A stretch of DNA of 16,813 nucleotides from Tannerella sp. GTDB lineage: Bacteria > Bacteroidota > Bacteroidia > Bacteroidales > Tannerellaceae. Position 1 is the stretch's first letter; the number at the start of each line of letters is the position of its first letter. Of this stretch, positions 1 to 5,582 are shown piece by piece. The stretch lies in NCBI GenBank assembly GCA_031277235.1, contig JAITMT010000442.1:1-16813 (forward strand), in the 5' to 3' direction. Made by a program: the position numbers and the translations under genes. The notes under the pieces were generated by a model, which ran no database searches, had not been told where the DNA came from, and saw nothing but the letters and a program-made list of their open reading frames with translations.

Positions 1-79
1 AAAAAACCTTTTGCCGGCACGCTTTGGCTGCGCGCCGAATCTCTAATAATGTCAATTTTTCCATCATAATGCTATTCAT
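1..79 (-). CDS. N-terminal fragment of an unidentified leftward gene (cut by window edge)
   Basis: A frame opens at the ATG complementary to 77-79 and stays open to the window edge, about 26 codons, reading MNSIMMEKLTLLEIRRAAKA and then CRQKVF. Two further Met codons at 65-67 and 62-64 are alternative starts. The residues look like a real amphipathic N-terminus, and the frame faces the same way as the genes to its right. No TAnnTTTG promoter is visible in the AT-rich 80-120 stretch upstream. The family is not recognised. The fragment is too short to be sure that it is coding. Confidence 0.35.
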   Translation of the reverse strand, partial: MNSIMMEKLTLLEIRRAAKACRQKVF

Positions 80-122
80 TTCTTTACTTTTTTAATTTGT
101 ATTATATTGTTTTATAGTTATT

Positions 123-187
123 TTCGCCGGCGCGGATTTGCAATCCGTGCCATTCAACGCACCGATTGCAAATCGGCGCGAGCGGAG
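123..187. repeat. 64-bp palindromic extragenic element, copy 1
   Basis: Imperfect inverted repeat: the left arm carries GGCGCGGATTTGCAATCCG and the right arm CGATTGCAAATCGGCGCG, separated by a short spacer containing CATTCAACG. Near-identical copies in the same orientation lie at 1143-1206 and 1262-1325. The three copies differ by only one or two bases. Small open frames read through these elements are repeat translations, not genes. Confidence 0.85.
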
Positions 188-196
188 GGGTGTTGC

Positions 197-252
197 CCGT
201 TCTCCCGTTCATCCGTTCTCCCGTTTATCCGTTCATCCGTTTTCCCGTTCTC
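197..252. repeat. 8-bp tandem array, CCGTTNNN type, 7 units
   Basis: Seven consecutive 8-bp units begin CCGTT and end in three variable bases (CTC, CAT, CTC, TAT, CAT, TTC, CTC). The same unit forms arrays at 5405-5428 and 5655-5710. The array sits directly after the palindromic element and before the 23-bp array. Confidence 0.8.
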
Positions 253-268
253 CCTCTCTTGGGCGGGG

Positions 269-368
269 CTACCACATACGGTAGTTCGTCTCTACCACAT
301 ACGGTAGTTTGTCTCTACCGCATACGGTAGTTTGTCTCTACCGCATACGGTAGATTGTCTCTACCGCA
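269..368. repeat. 23-bp tandem repeat, each unit a small hairpin
   Basis: There are four complete 23-bp units (269-291, 292-314, 315-337, 338-360) and a partial fifth. Each holds the inverted repeat CTACCR-CATA-CGGTAG followed by a TTYGTCT-type linker; in the first two units the A of CTACCA replaces G and weakens the outer stem pair. The array ends ten bases past the stop codon of the leftward HU-like gene, so that gene's message would carry it as a series of hairpins in its 3' untranslated region. No variable spacers are present, so it is not a CRISPR array. Confidence 0.85.
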
Positions 369-378
369 GGCGTCCGTT

Positions 379-1080
379 TTAGACCCCCAAACTCTTGGGA
401 TAAACATACTGTTTGGGGGTTTTCAAAAACTTGGCATTGCCGAGATATTGCGTTACCACCTTCACCTGATAACTGCCGGCGGGCAGGTCGGGGATGAGGG
501 CGATGATGCGTGAAGGCTTGTTTTCCACCAGAATTTCGGCTTTGATTTCCGCGCCGTTCTGGTCAATGAACCACAAGCCGCAGGCGGGGCTGTCGCCGTC
601 AATCTTCAGGTTGTATCCGCGGACTTCCGCCACGCCGCGCGCGGTCAGTTTTTCGTTTACGGTGTTGCTGACGCTGTCCTTCACCTCCTGGATGTTGGGC
701 AACGAGGTAGCCGCATTCGTCTTCTCGAATTTCACCTCCCTTTCGGCTTTGCGCAGTAGCGTACCCTTGGTGAGGTTGATGTTGAGTTTATGGCGGTTTC
801 CGTCGAACGTGTCTAACGGACTCTCAAAGACGCCCGAAATCGAAAACGACGTGTTGAACAGCGGCAAAGTGAGTGAATACCCCTCGAGCGACGCCTCCAC
901 GACGGTTTCTTCCAAGCCGTTGAGCACGGCAAGAATGTCGGTGCGCGTCAATAACGTGCCCTTGTTCAAAATTCGGGTGATGATTGCCTCCTTGTCAAGG
1001 GTGGCAATGCTGTGCGTCTGCGCCGAGAAGTCGTCCGGACGGTCGGTCAGCAGGTTCTCCTGTAAAAAATATTCCAACAT
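379..1080 (-). CDS. HU-like DNA-binding domain protein with C-terminal DUF4469 (Ig-like) domain
   Basis: A 233-residue protein. The N-terminal half (about 1-120) resembles the divergent HU/IHF-like domain of Bacteroidetes proteins: a short helical start, then the pattern DKEAIITRILNKGTLLTRTD and a beta segment around LEGYSLTLPLFNTSFSISG. The C-terminal part (about 150-228) looks like the Ig-like DUF4469 domain, with a closing strand SYQVKVVTQYLG. The likely role is DNA or nucleoid binding, but this is family inference; no specific target is known to me. The ATG at 1080 has no clear Shine-Dalgarno sequence, as is normal in this phylum. No partner gene is adjacent. A 10-bp inverted repeat (383-392 with 411-420) lies inside the last codons. 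The gene is flanked by copies of the 64-bp palindromic element on both sides. Confidence 0.85.
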   Translation of the reverse strand: MLEYFLQENLLTDRPDDFSAQTHSIATLDKEAIITRILNKGTLLTRTDILAVLNGLEETVVEASLEGYSLTLPLFNTSFSISGVFESPLDTFDGNRHKLNINLTKGTLLRKAEREVKFEKTNAATSLPNIQEVKDSVSNTVNEKLTARGVAEVRGYNLKIDGDSPACGLWFIDQNGAEIKAEILVENKPSRIIALIPDLPAGSYQVKVVTQYLGNAKFLKTPKQYVYPKSLGV

Positions 1081-1142
1081 AAGAAATCAATTTATAGTTA
1101 TAGTTTAATAATTCATAGTTTACAATTTGAAAATTTAACCTC

Positions 1143-1206
1143 TTCGCCGGCGCGGATTTGTAATCCGTGCCATTTAACGCACCGATTGCAAATCGGCGCG
1201 AGCGGA
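1143..1206. repeat. 64-bp palindromic extragenic element, copy 2
   Basis: Same element and orientation as the copy at 123-187, with TGTAATCC in place of TGCAATCC in the left arm and CATTTAACG in the spacer. Confidence 0.85.
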
Positions 1207-1261
1207 AGAGTTTACAATTTGAAAAATCGAGAATTTGAAGATATGACCTCTTCGCCCGGTT

Positions 1262-1325
1262 TTCGCCGGCGCGGATTTGCAATCCGTGCCATTTAACGCA
1301 CCGATTGCAAATCGGCGCGAGCGGA
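1262..1325. repeat. 64-bp palindromic extragenic element, copy 3
   Basis: Same element and orientation as the other two copies, with the spacer form CATTTAACG and the unaltered left arm. It starts 55 bp after copy 2 ends. Confidence 0.85.
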
Positions 1326-1432
1326 ATCCATCCGGCGTAATTCTCCCTTTGCCTTTGCCTTCTTCTTTGCCTTTTTCTCCCTCCGCATCTTGCAAATTCT
1401 GTAAATCCTGTTAAAATCACGGTTCAAGACCA

Positions 1433-1474
1433 TAAAAAAAGCGTGTAAACCTTTTTTAATCGGTTTACACGCTT
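1433..1474 (-). terminator. Intrinsic terminator of the orphan antitoxin gene
   Basis: A perfect 13-bp stem (AAGCGTGTAAACC at 1439-1451 with GGTTTACACGCTT at 1462-1474) and a 10-base loop, followed on the minus strand by a run of T (the A run at 1434-1440). It points leftward and lies 65 bp after the stop of the 57-residue gene. A lone copy of one stem arm recurs at 3136-3148. Confidence 0.85.
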
Positions 1475-1538
1475 ATGCGTTCGTATTTGGGTCAGGTTGA
1501 TGCTACCCGGCAAGTGTCATTCAAATTCGGGAGCAACT

Positions 1539-1712
1539 TCAAAGTTCATTTGCCAACTCGTATGCTGATTTCAAACGTCGTTTGCCTTCCCTGGCTTCTT
1601 TCACTTCGGAAAGTCCCCGCCGGATACTTTTGACAATTTTGTCGGCTTCCTTGTAGGCAAGAAACTTTTTATACTCGCGCGGAGTCATCTTTACTGTTAT
1701 TTTGTCCATCAT
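1539..1712 (-). CDS. Small orphan antitoxin-like protein (57 aa)
   Basis: A 57-residue frame starting MMDKITVKMTPREYKKFLAY and ending SAYELANEL. The highly charged middle (SIRRGLSEVKEAREGKRR) resembles the helical toxin-binding part of small Bacteroidetes antitoxins of the RelB or YefM kind. This is pattern inference, since it is too short for a firm family call. The start is ATG at 1712 or the next codon, 20 bp downstream of a clear TAnnTTTG element. A strong terminator follows, so it is a complete one-gene unit. No toxin frame lies between the stop and the terminator, so any partner is missing or is encoded elsewhere. Its promoter module is shared with the two toxin-antitoxin pairs to the right. 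Confidence 0.7.
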   Translation of the reverse strand: MMDKITVKMTPREYKKFLAYKEADKIVKSIRRGLSEVKEAREGKRRLKSAYELANEL

Positions 1713-1732
1713 TTATCGTTTCAATTTCGCCG

Positions 1733-1763
1733 CAAAGATACGAAATCAATTGATAATTGACAA
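1733..1763 (-). promoter_or_regulatory. Bacteroidetes-type promoter of the 57-aa gene
   Basis: On the minus strand TATCTTTG (1733-1740) matches the TAnnTTTG -7 element, and TTG (1761-1763) stands 20 bp upstream as a -33 element. Predicted leader: about 14 nt. It belongs to a repeated module (1713-1790) in which 7-bp AATTGAN units at 1748-1789 supply the -33 region. Confidence 0.75.
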
Positions 1764-1794
1764 TTGAGAATGGAAAATTGAAAATTAAATGTAT

Positions 1795-2085
1795 TTATTT
1801 ATCGCGATAATGTCCCAGATATTGATAGAATTTTTCTTCGGGCATGTTGTAATCGCTTCCCGGCTCGATAGCGTAAACGACGCGGTCTTTCCGGGTAAGT
1901 TCACGCGACCACGTTTCGTTTTCCGCATGTTTCAACAGTTCGGGATTTCCGATAGCACTCAGATTTCTCGGTTCTTCCAGAATGTCATTTACAAGATACA
2001 GCAACTTGCTTTGTATGCCTTTGGGATGAGATTTTAAAATTAACGCCTTGTCTTTTCGGGCATCTTTCGTTTCGTAGGCTTTCAT
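1795..2085 (-). CDS. yoeB: YoeB/Txe-family mRNA-cleaving toxin
   Basis: A 96-residue toxin from the ATG at 2085; the longer frame to 2100 would need a TTG start and is not favoured. The C-terminal half carries the family pattern: NPELLKH at 48-53 (Glu49, counterpart of E. coli YoeB Glu46), WSRELTRKDRVVY at 59-71 (Arg68, counterpart of Arg65) and LGHY at 90-93 (His92 and Tyr93, counterparts of His83 and Tyr84). In the family these residues cleave mRNA at the ribosome. The ATG overlaps the antitoxin stop by four bases (ATGA), so translation is probably coupled. The tail LGHYRDK, with three residues after HY, is slightly longer than in E. coli YoeB. All key residues are present, so the toxin looks intact. 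Confidence 0.85.
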   Translation of the reverse strand: MKAYETKDARKDKALILKSHPKGIQSKLLYLVNDILEEPRNLSAIGNPELLKHAENETWSRELTRKDRVVYAIEPGSDYNMPEEKFYQYLGHYRDK

Positions 2086-2312
2086 AATTCTATGTCCCAA
2101 AAATTATTGGGGTCAACCTTATAATACTCACCGTTTTTAGCCTGTGCAAAACTTCTTTTCATTTTCGCCGTCCATTTAATCGGCGCGTCCATCTCCACTC
2201 CCTTTTCTTTCAGAAGAGGAATAATGTCGGCATGTTTGCGCAAGTCAATCGTTACAGACTTGGGAACTCCGCTCTCCGCCCTTTCTACTTTTATACCTGC
2301 TATTTGTTTCAT
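2082..2312 (-). CDS. Antitoxin of the YoeB-like pair (76 aa)
   Basis: A 76-residue protein beginning MKQIAGIKVE and ending FWDIEL, directly upstream of and overlapping the YoeB-like toxin by ATGA. The stretch PKSVTIDLRKHADIIPLLKEKG suggests an N-terminal DNA-binding part, and the tail with KWTAKMKRSFAQA and the aromatic end would wrap the toxin. I do not recognise the exact antitoxin family; it is not a clear YefM. The start is chosen at 2312 because the only upstream alternative is a TTG at 2342 that lies within the -7 promoter element. It probably neutralises the toxin and represses its own operon, as is usual for such pairs. Confidence 0.8.
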   Translation of the reverse strand: MKQIAGIKVERAESGVPKSVTIDLRKHADIIPLLKEKGVEMDAPIKWTAKMKRSFAQAKNGEYYKVDPNNFWDIEL

Positions 2313-2339
2313 ATCCGTAAAATTTTGATTATTTCGCCG

Positions 2340-2370
2340 CAAAGATACGAAATCAATTGATAATTGACAA
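2340..2370 (-). promoter_or_regulatory. Promoter of the YoeB-like toxin-antitoxin operon
   Basis: TATCTTTG on the minus strand (2340-2347) with TTG at 2368-2370, 20 bp upstream. Sequence and spacing match the promoter at 1733-1763. The upstream part is built of AATTGAN 7-mers (2355-2389). Confidence 0.75.
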
Positions 2371-2411
2371 TTGAGAATGGAAAATTGAAAATAAATTACG
2401 GGATTTTTAAC

Positions 2412-2762
2412 TTAAAACAGGTCGGAATGTGTTCCGGTGTCAAGCAGAATCAGGATAAGTTTTTCATCATTCTGTTGCCATAATAACAGCCAGTCCGGTT
2501 TGATATGACATTCCCATACAATGATTTTATATCCTGCCAGGGTATGAACATTGTATTTTGCCTCCAATCTTTCACCTTTGGCAAGTATGTGAATAACGTT
2601 CTTCAACAATGACAAATCCAAATTTCGACGATACGACAAATCCAGACTTTTTTTAAACCTTTTCGTTATCTGAATATGATAAATCGTCTCCTCCAGATTT
2701 TCAACAGCCTTGAAGAACTCTTTTACAGTCATTCTTTCAGATGCGCAAAAATCCTTCCTCAT
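2412..2762 (-). CDS. YafQ/RelE-family toxin with N-terminal extension
   Basis: A 116-residue frame whose last 89 residues match YafQ-type endoribonucleases: ITKRFKKSLDLSYRRNLDLS, then KYNVHTLAGYK (His73), ECHIKPDWLLLW (His86, Asp90, Trp91) and TGTHSDLF (His112). These correspond to the catalytic and substrate-binding residues of E. coli YafQ, which cleaves mRNA on the ribosome. Family members usually begin near YHIQITKRFKK, so the first 26 residues are extra. They include SERMTVKEFFKAVEN, which looks like an antitoxin tail. The ATG at 2762 overlaps the antitoxin stop (ATGA). A strong Shine-Dalgarno-like GGAGGAG lies just before codon 27 (ATT), so the native toxin may once have started there. 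All active-site residues are retained. Confidence 0.8.
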   Translation of the reverse strand: MRKDFCASERMTVKEFFKAVENLEETIYHIQITKRFKKSLDLSYRRNLDLSLLKNVIHILAKGERLEAKYNVHTLAGYKIIVWECHIKPDWLLLWQQNDEKLILILLDTGTHSDLF

Positions 2763-2938
2763 TTCATTTTACGGCTTTTGGGAATGTGAACAGTCGTCAA
2801 TCTGCCATTCGCTACATCGTCCAAGGCTTCTTCCAACCCGTTTTTTTTTCGGGTTGCCAAGCCCAGAGACTGGATGATTTCAAGCATCTGTTTTGCCTGT
2901 TTATTGCGAACATCATACTGTAATGTTATAGTCGCCAT
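2759..2938 (-). CDS. Antitoxin of the YafQ-like pair, probably shortened by a frameshift (59 aa)
   Basis: A 59-residue protein starting MATITLQYDVRNKQAKQMLE and containing NGLEEALDDVANGRLTTVHI, a pattern seen in Bacteroidetes antitoxins that partner RelE/YafQ toxins. It ends soon after the GRLTTV segment, where such antitoxins usually continue with a toxin-binding tail. A matching tail (SERMTVKEFFKAVEN) is found in the overlapping next frame at the front of the toxin. A one-base shift near AAAATGAAATGAGG would join the two. The alternatives are a genuinely short antitoxin with a fused toxin, or programmed frameshifting. The start lies 26 bp downstream of a good promoter. Confidence 0.7.
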   Translation of the reverse strand: MATITLQYDVRNKQAKQMLEIIQSLGLATRKKNGLEEALDDVANGRLTTVHIPKSRKMK

Positions 2939-2963
2939 TATCTTTATCGTTTAAATTTCGCCG

Positions 2964-2994
2964 CAAAGATACGAAATCAATTGAGAATTGCCAA
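2964..2994 (-). promoter_or_regulatory. Promoter of the YafQ-like toxin-antitoxin operon
   Basis: TATCTTTG on the minus strand (2964-2971) and TTG at 2992-2994. The surrounding module at 2943-3021 closely matches that at 1713-1790, including the TTTATCGTTT stretch next to the start codon and the AATTGAN 7-mers (2979-3020). Confidence 0.75.
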
Positions 2995-3021
2995 TTGAGA
3001 ATGGAAAATTGTCAATTAAAT

Positions 3022-3438
3022 AATGGTTGCATACCTGACGGCATGCTTCCGGGGGTCGGATGATCTTTCTACCGAGCGTAATTCCCTACGGGAATGGAAA
3101 ATTGTCAATTGTCAATTATCCATTGTCAATTAATTAAGCGTGTAAACCAATATTTCAAAGAACGCTGTCCGCTTCGAGGATAAGAATCTTCAAATTATCA
3201 AATCATCAAATTTTCAAATTCTTTTCTTTCCTCACTTTCGCGGGTGCAAAGGTGAGAAGTTTTTACTGCCGGCGTACATGTTTTTTATGGATAAAAGCGG
3301 GGGGAAACACCGGATTCCGTATGGGTAAAAGCAGGGGGAATTGAAAAAAAAGCATTTTTTATATGGGTAAAAGCAGGGGGTAAAATGAGATAGAGGGGTC
3401 TCAGGGGGGCTTTTGTATTATTCCGTAACAAAAGAGTG
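3022..3438. other. Intergenic stretch with short repeats and degenerate promoter-like sequence
   Basis: No gene is seen. It holds the small hairpin TTCCC-TAC-GGGAA (3082-3094), six 7-bp AATTGTC-type units (3093-3134), a lone copy of the terminator arm AAGCGTGTAAACC (3136-3148), four 8-bp CAAATNNN units (3191-3222), a leftward CACCTTTGCACCCG at 3243-3256 that lacks the TA of a -7 element, and a triplicated G-rich motif (3286-3380). Confidence 0.7.
3286..3380 (+). repeat. Three copies of a 19-bp TATGGGTAAAAGCAGGGGG motif
   Basis: Copies lie at 3286-3304 (variant TATGGATAAAAGCGGGGGG), 3320-3338 and 3362-3380. Start-to-start spacing is 34 and 42 bp, roughly three and four helical turns. The array ends about 60 bp upstream of the -33 element of the TPR-HTH gene, so it could be a regulator-binding array. 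That role is inference. Confidence 0.75.
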
Positions 3439-3468
3439 TTGCAATTAAAAAAAAACATATTACTTTTG
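3439..3468 (+). promoter_or_regulatory. Promoter of the TPR-HTH gene
   Basis: TACTTTTG (3461-3468) matches TAnnTTTG, and TTG (3439-3441) stands 19 bp upstream, including an A-rich tract. Predicted leader: about 37 nt to the ATG at 3512. Confidence 0.75.
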
Positions 3469-3511
3469 CAGCAAATTTCTACGGTTGGAAATCCATCTAA
3501 TTTTATAGATT

Positions 3512-5290
3512 ATGTGTAATAGAATCGTTTTAATCGGCAGTTTTCTTGCTGCCTGTGTTTTCTTCCGGGCTATCGCGCAGAACGGCGAACTGATAGCCAT
3601 TGACTCCCTGTCTGAAATCGTGAACAATCCCGAAATCGAGCAGCGGGAAAAAATCAAGCCAATGGTGGATCTTGCGCAGTTGTATACCAATGAAGGCGAC
3701 AGTGTGAACGCTGCAAAATTCCTGGACGAAGCCCGTGCGCTCGCCCGAAAACAGAAAGACGGCAAGTACAGGATCCATGTTCTCAACAGGGAATTGCTGT
3801 GGCTTGTAAACTCTTATCCCAGAGATGTCACCCTTGCCTACAGAATTATAGACAGTCTCCATGTCGCCATTTCAAAAACTGAAGACCGGGAAGTGCAGGC
3901 ACTGGCTTACAGGGCTATTGGCGAGGTGAAAGCCACATTCGACTCGAAATATGATTACAGCGACCTTTTCACTGCCATATCCATCGCCGAAAAACTCCCC
4001 GAAAAATCAGATGTGAAGTACTTTGTACTGTATCGCGCTTATGTGAATTTATACTTTAGAACCATGTATAAAGATCTGATGCCCGGTGCCGAAAAATATC
4101 TTGATTTAATGTATCGGGCGGCTGAAAAAACCGGAAACAAGAGTATTATTTGCAAAGCCATGGAAGCAAAACTGGCTCATATTGCTTATGTACAGGATCC
4201 GCCGGAAAATAAAGATGTGATACTGCTGCATACCGAGCGTTTGGAACAGTATATTTCCCAAAACGGAAATGAAATTGACTTGATAAAGTACGGGGATGCC
4301 GTCAATATGTTGAAGAATGTTTACGGCGATTACCCGGGCGACCGGTTGAAAAAACAGATAGAGCAACACACGGAAAATTTCAAAAATAATGCAAGAAACA
4401 ACGTCAAAGTCAAAAAAACAATATTGTACATGGATATTATTGAGGCGTCGGAAGTGCAGAAAGATTATCCGAAAGCCATAAAACTATACGAAGAAAAACT
4501 TATTCCTCTCGATAAAGCCGAAGGATCTTACATGACCGGCAAGCACTATGAACTTTTATACGGTTTGTACATGAAAACCGGACAGTATCAACAGGCTGCT
4601 GAAACCATGCAGAAAAGTATGAATTGTTACAGGGAAATGATGAATATGCAGGTAGAAGAGCAGCGCCAACTCGCCGAAGTGAAGTTTGAAACGGGAAAAA
4701 AGGAAAACGAACTGCGGCTCGCCCGGACAAGGATTATACTCTTCCTGAGCCTCGCGATTCTGGGAATCAGCCTTTCGATTATTCTGGTTATTTACTTCAA
4801 AAAGCGTCAAGCGAGAATGATACTGCAAAAGAAAAATGCCGAACAGGAGGTGAAAATCCTGAGATACGAAAAGGAACTGACACATAACAGGCTGATGTCG
4901 AACAATCTCCAGATTATGAAAAAGAACGAAATGCTGGAAAGAATCATGCAGAGCACCACGGACGACGAAATCGTGAAACAGATACGCAACGACTATACCA
5001 GCGACAAGTCATACGAGATTTACAACAAGACCTTCGGCGAAATACATCCCGAATTTTTTTCGTTCCTGAAAAGGAGAGCCGCCCCGAAAAGGCTTACCAG
5101 TCTGGAAATGCGCTACTGCGCCTATGTCTATGTGGACAAGAACAGCAAGGAAATGGCTGACGAGTTGAACGTGAGTTACCAAACCGTCCTGAGCAACAAA
5201 AGCGACCTGAAAAAGAAACTGAAAATAGACCGGGATACGAGCCTGGACGATTTCATCCAGAATATTGATTTCATGTCCGAAACGAGATAA
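3512..5290 (+). CDS. Membrane-anchored tetratricopeptide-repeat protein with C-terminal helix-turn-helix
   Basis: A 592-residue protein. Residues 1-22 form a signal peptide or first membrane segment ending FRAIAQ. Residues 30-390 are helical TPR-type repeats with no clear enzymatic motif; examples are AAKFLDEARALARKQKDG and GLYMKTGQYQQAAETMQKSM. A single membrane segment follows at about 407-429, then a charged coiled coil to about 475. The C-terminal part, about 525-580, is a LuxR-like helix-turn-helix (LTSLEMRYCAYVYVDKNSKE, then NVSYQTVLSNKSDLKKKLKI). This layout is a known Bacteroidetes type of one-piece sensor/regulator: the TPR part lies in the periplasm and the HTH in the cytoplasm. The ligand and target genes are unknown. 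The ATG at 3512 starts directly with the signal sequence. It is transcribed alone and converges on the secreted protease gene. Confidence 0.85.
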   Translation: MCNRIVLIGSFLAACVFFRAIAQNGELIAIDSLSEIVNNPEIEQREKIKPMVDLAQLYTNEGDSVNAAKFLDEARALARKQKDGKYRIHVLNRELLWLVNSYPRDVTLAYRIIDSLHVAISKTEDREVQALAYRAIGEVKATFDSKYDYSDLFTAISIAEKLPEKSDVKYFVLYRAYVNLYFRTMYKDLMPGAEKYLDLMYRAAEKTGNKSIICKAMEAKLAHIAYVQDPPENKDVILLHTERLEQYISQNGNEIDLIKYGDAVNMLKNVYGDYPGDRLKKQIEQHTENFKNNARNNVKVKKTILYMDIIEASEVQKDYPKAIKLYEEKLIPLDKAEGSYMTGKHYELLYGLYMKTGQYQQAAETMQKSMNCYREMMNMQVEEQRQLAEVKFETGKKENELRLARTRIILFLSLAILGISLSIILVIYFKKRQARMILQKKNAEQEVKILRYEKELTHNRLMSNNLQIMKKNEMLERIMQSTTDDEIVKQIRNDYTSDKSYEIYNKTFGEIHPEFFSFLKRRAAPKRLTSLEMRYCAYVYVDKNSKEMADELNVSYQTVLSNKSDLKKKLKIDRDTSLDDFIQNIDFMSETR

Positions 5291-5316
5291 AAAAGTGGCT
5301 TGCGCCACTTTTTTTT
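5291..5316 (+). terminator. Intrinsic terminator after the TPR-HTH gene
   Basis: Stem AAAAGTGGC (5291-5299) with GCCACTTTT (5304-5312), loop TTGC, followed by more T to 5316. It begins at the base after the stop codon. Confidence 0.9.
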
Positions 5317-5403
5317 ATTTGAAGATTGGAAGATTTGAAAATTTGAAGATTACGCCGGAGGGTTATTTAATTGACAATGGATAATTGACAATTGACAATG
5401 AAA
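5317..5403. repeat. Two short satellites: 8-bp ATTTGAAG units and 7-bp AATTGAC units
   Basis: Four 8-bp units (5317-5348: ATTTGAAG, ATTGGAAG, ATTTGAAA, ATTTGAAG) are followed by five 7-bp units (5369-5403: AATTGAC, AATGGAT, AATTGAC, AATTGAC, AATGAAA). The 8-mer is the reverse complement of the CAAATNNN type at 3191-3222 and 5796-5851. Confidence 0.75.
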
Positions 5404-5404
5404 A

Positions 5405-5489
5405 CCGTTCATCCGTTCTCCCGTGTACCCCCAATCGCTTCGCTTCATTGGGGGTTATTCATGTTTATCTCCTTCGGAGATGCTTTCGC
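5405..5489. repeat. 85-bp intergenic direct repeat, copy 1
   Basis: Made of three CCGTTNNN-type 8-mers, a palindromic segment whose arms CCCCCAAT and ATTGGGGG enclose a CGCTTCGCTTC core, and a CTCCTTCGGAG hairpin. It matches 5687-5771 with three mismatches and no length difference. Confidence 0.85.
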
Positions 5490-5521
5490 AGCGTCCGGGT
5501 GTCCTGAAAGGACTAATTTTC

Positions 5522-5552
5522 ATAACCCCCAATGAAGCGAAGCGATTGGGGG
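5522..5552. repeat. Inverted copy of the CCCCCAAT...ATTGGGGG segment
   Basis: This 31-bp stretch is the reverse complement of the central part of the 85-bp repeats on either side of it, beginning ATAACCCCCAATGAAGCGAA. The region can therefore fold into long alternative stems. Confidence 0.8.
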
Positions 5553-5582
5553 CGATTTCCAGGACGTTTACCCGTTTAGAAC

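Larger units (their letters stand above)
1081..1432. other. Gene-free stretch filled with repeats
   Basis: No credible gene is seen here. It contains two copies of the 64-bp palindromic element, AT-rich runs of the form CAATTTGAAAATTT around 1120-1138 and 1210-1245, and a C/T-rich stretch with repeated TTTGCCTT motifs at 1346-1376. No TAnnTTTG promoter for the downstream HU-like gene was found. Confidence 0.7.

Noticed and set aside
107..307. Small rightward open frame across the palindrome and tandem arrays
   Set aside because: Its translation is entirely repeat sequence; the same peptide words arise from the other copies of the palindromic element.
269..368. CRISPR array
   Set aside because: The units are contiguous 23-mers with 7-bp linkers of constant sequence, no unique spacers and no cas genes.
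494..1108. Rightward frame of about 200 codons opposite the HU-like gene
   Set aside because: It is antisense to a gene with recognisable domains, and its composition (rich in S, R, V) is typical of a shadow frame.
995..1420. Leftward open frames over 995-1420 and 1174-1395
   Set aside because: They run through two copies of the 64-bp element and overlap the start of the HU-like gene in another frame; there is no promoter and no family resemblance.
2086..2100. TTG start extending the YoeB-like toxin by five residues
   Set aside because: The ATG at 2085 overlaps the antitoxin stop as ATGA, the usual coupling arrangement.
2313..2342. TTG start extending the YoeB-pair antitoxin by ten residues
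   Set aside because: That codon lies within the -7 promoter element, upstream of any transcript start from it.
3243..3256. Additional leftward promoter with CACCTTTGCACCCG
   Set aside because: The TA of the TAnnTTTG element is missing and no gene starts nearby; left as promoter-like only.
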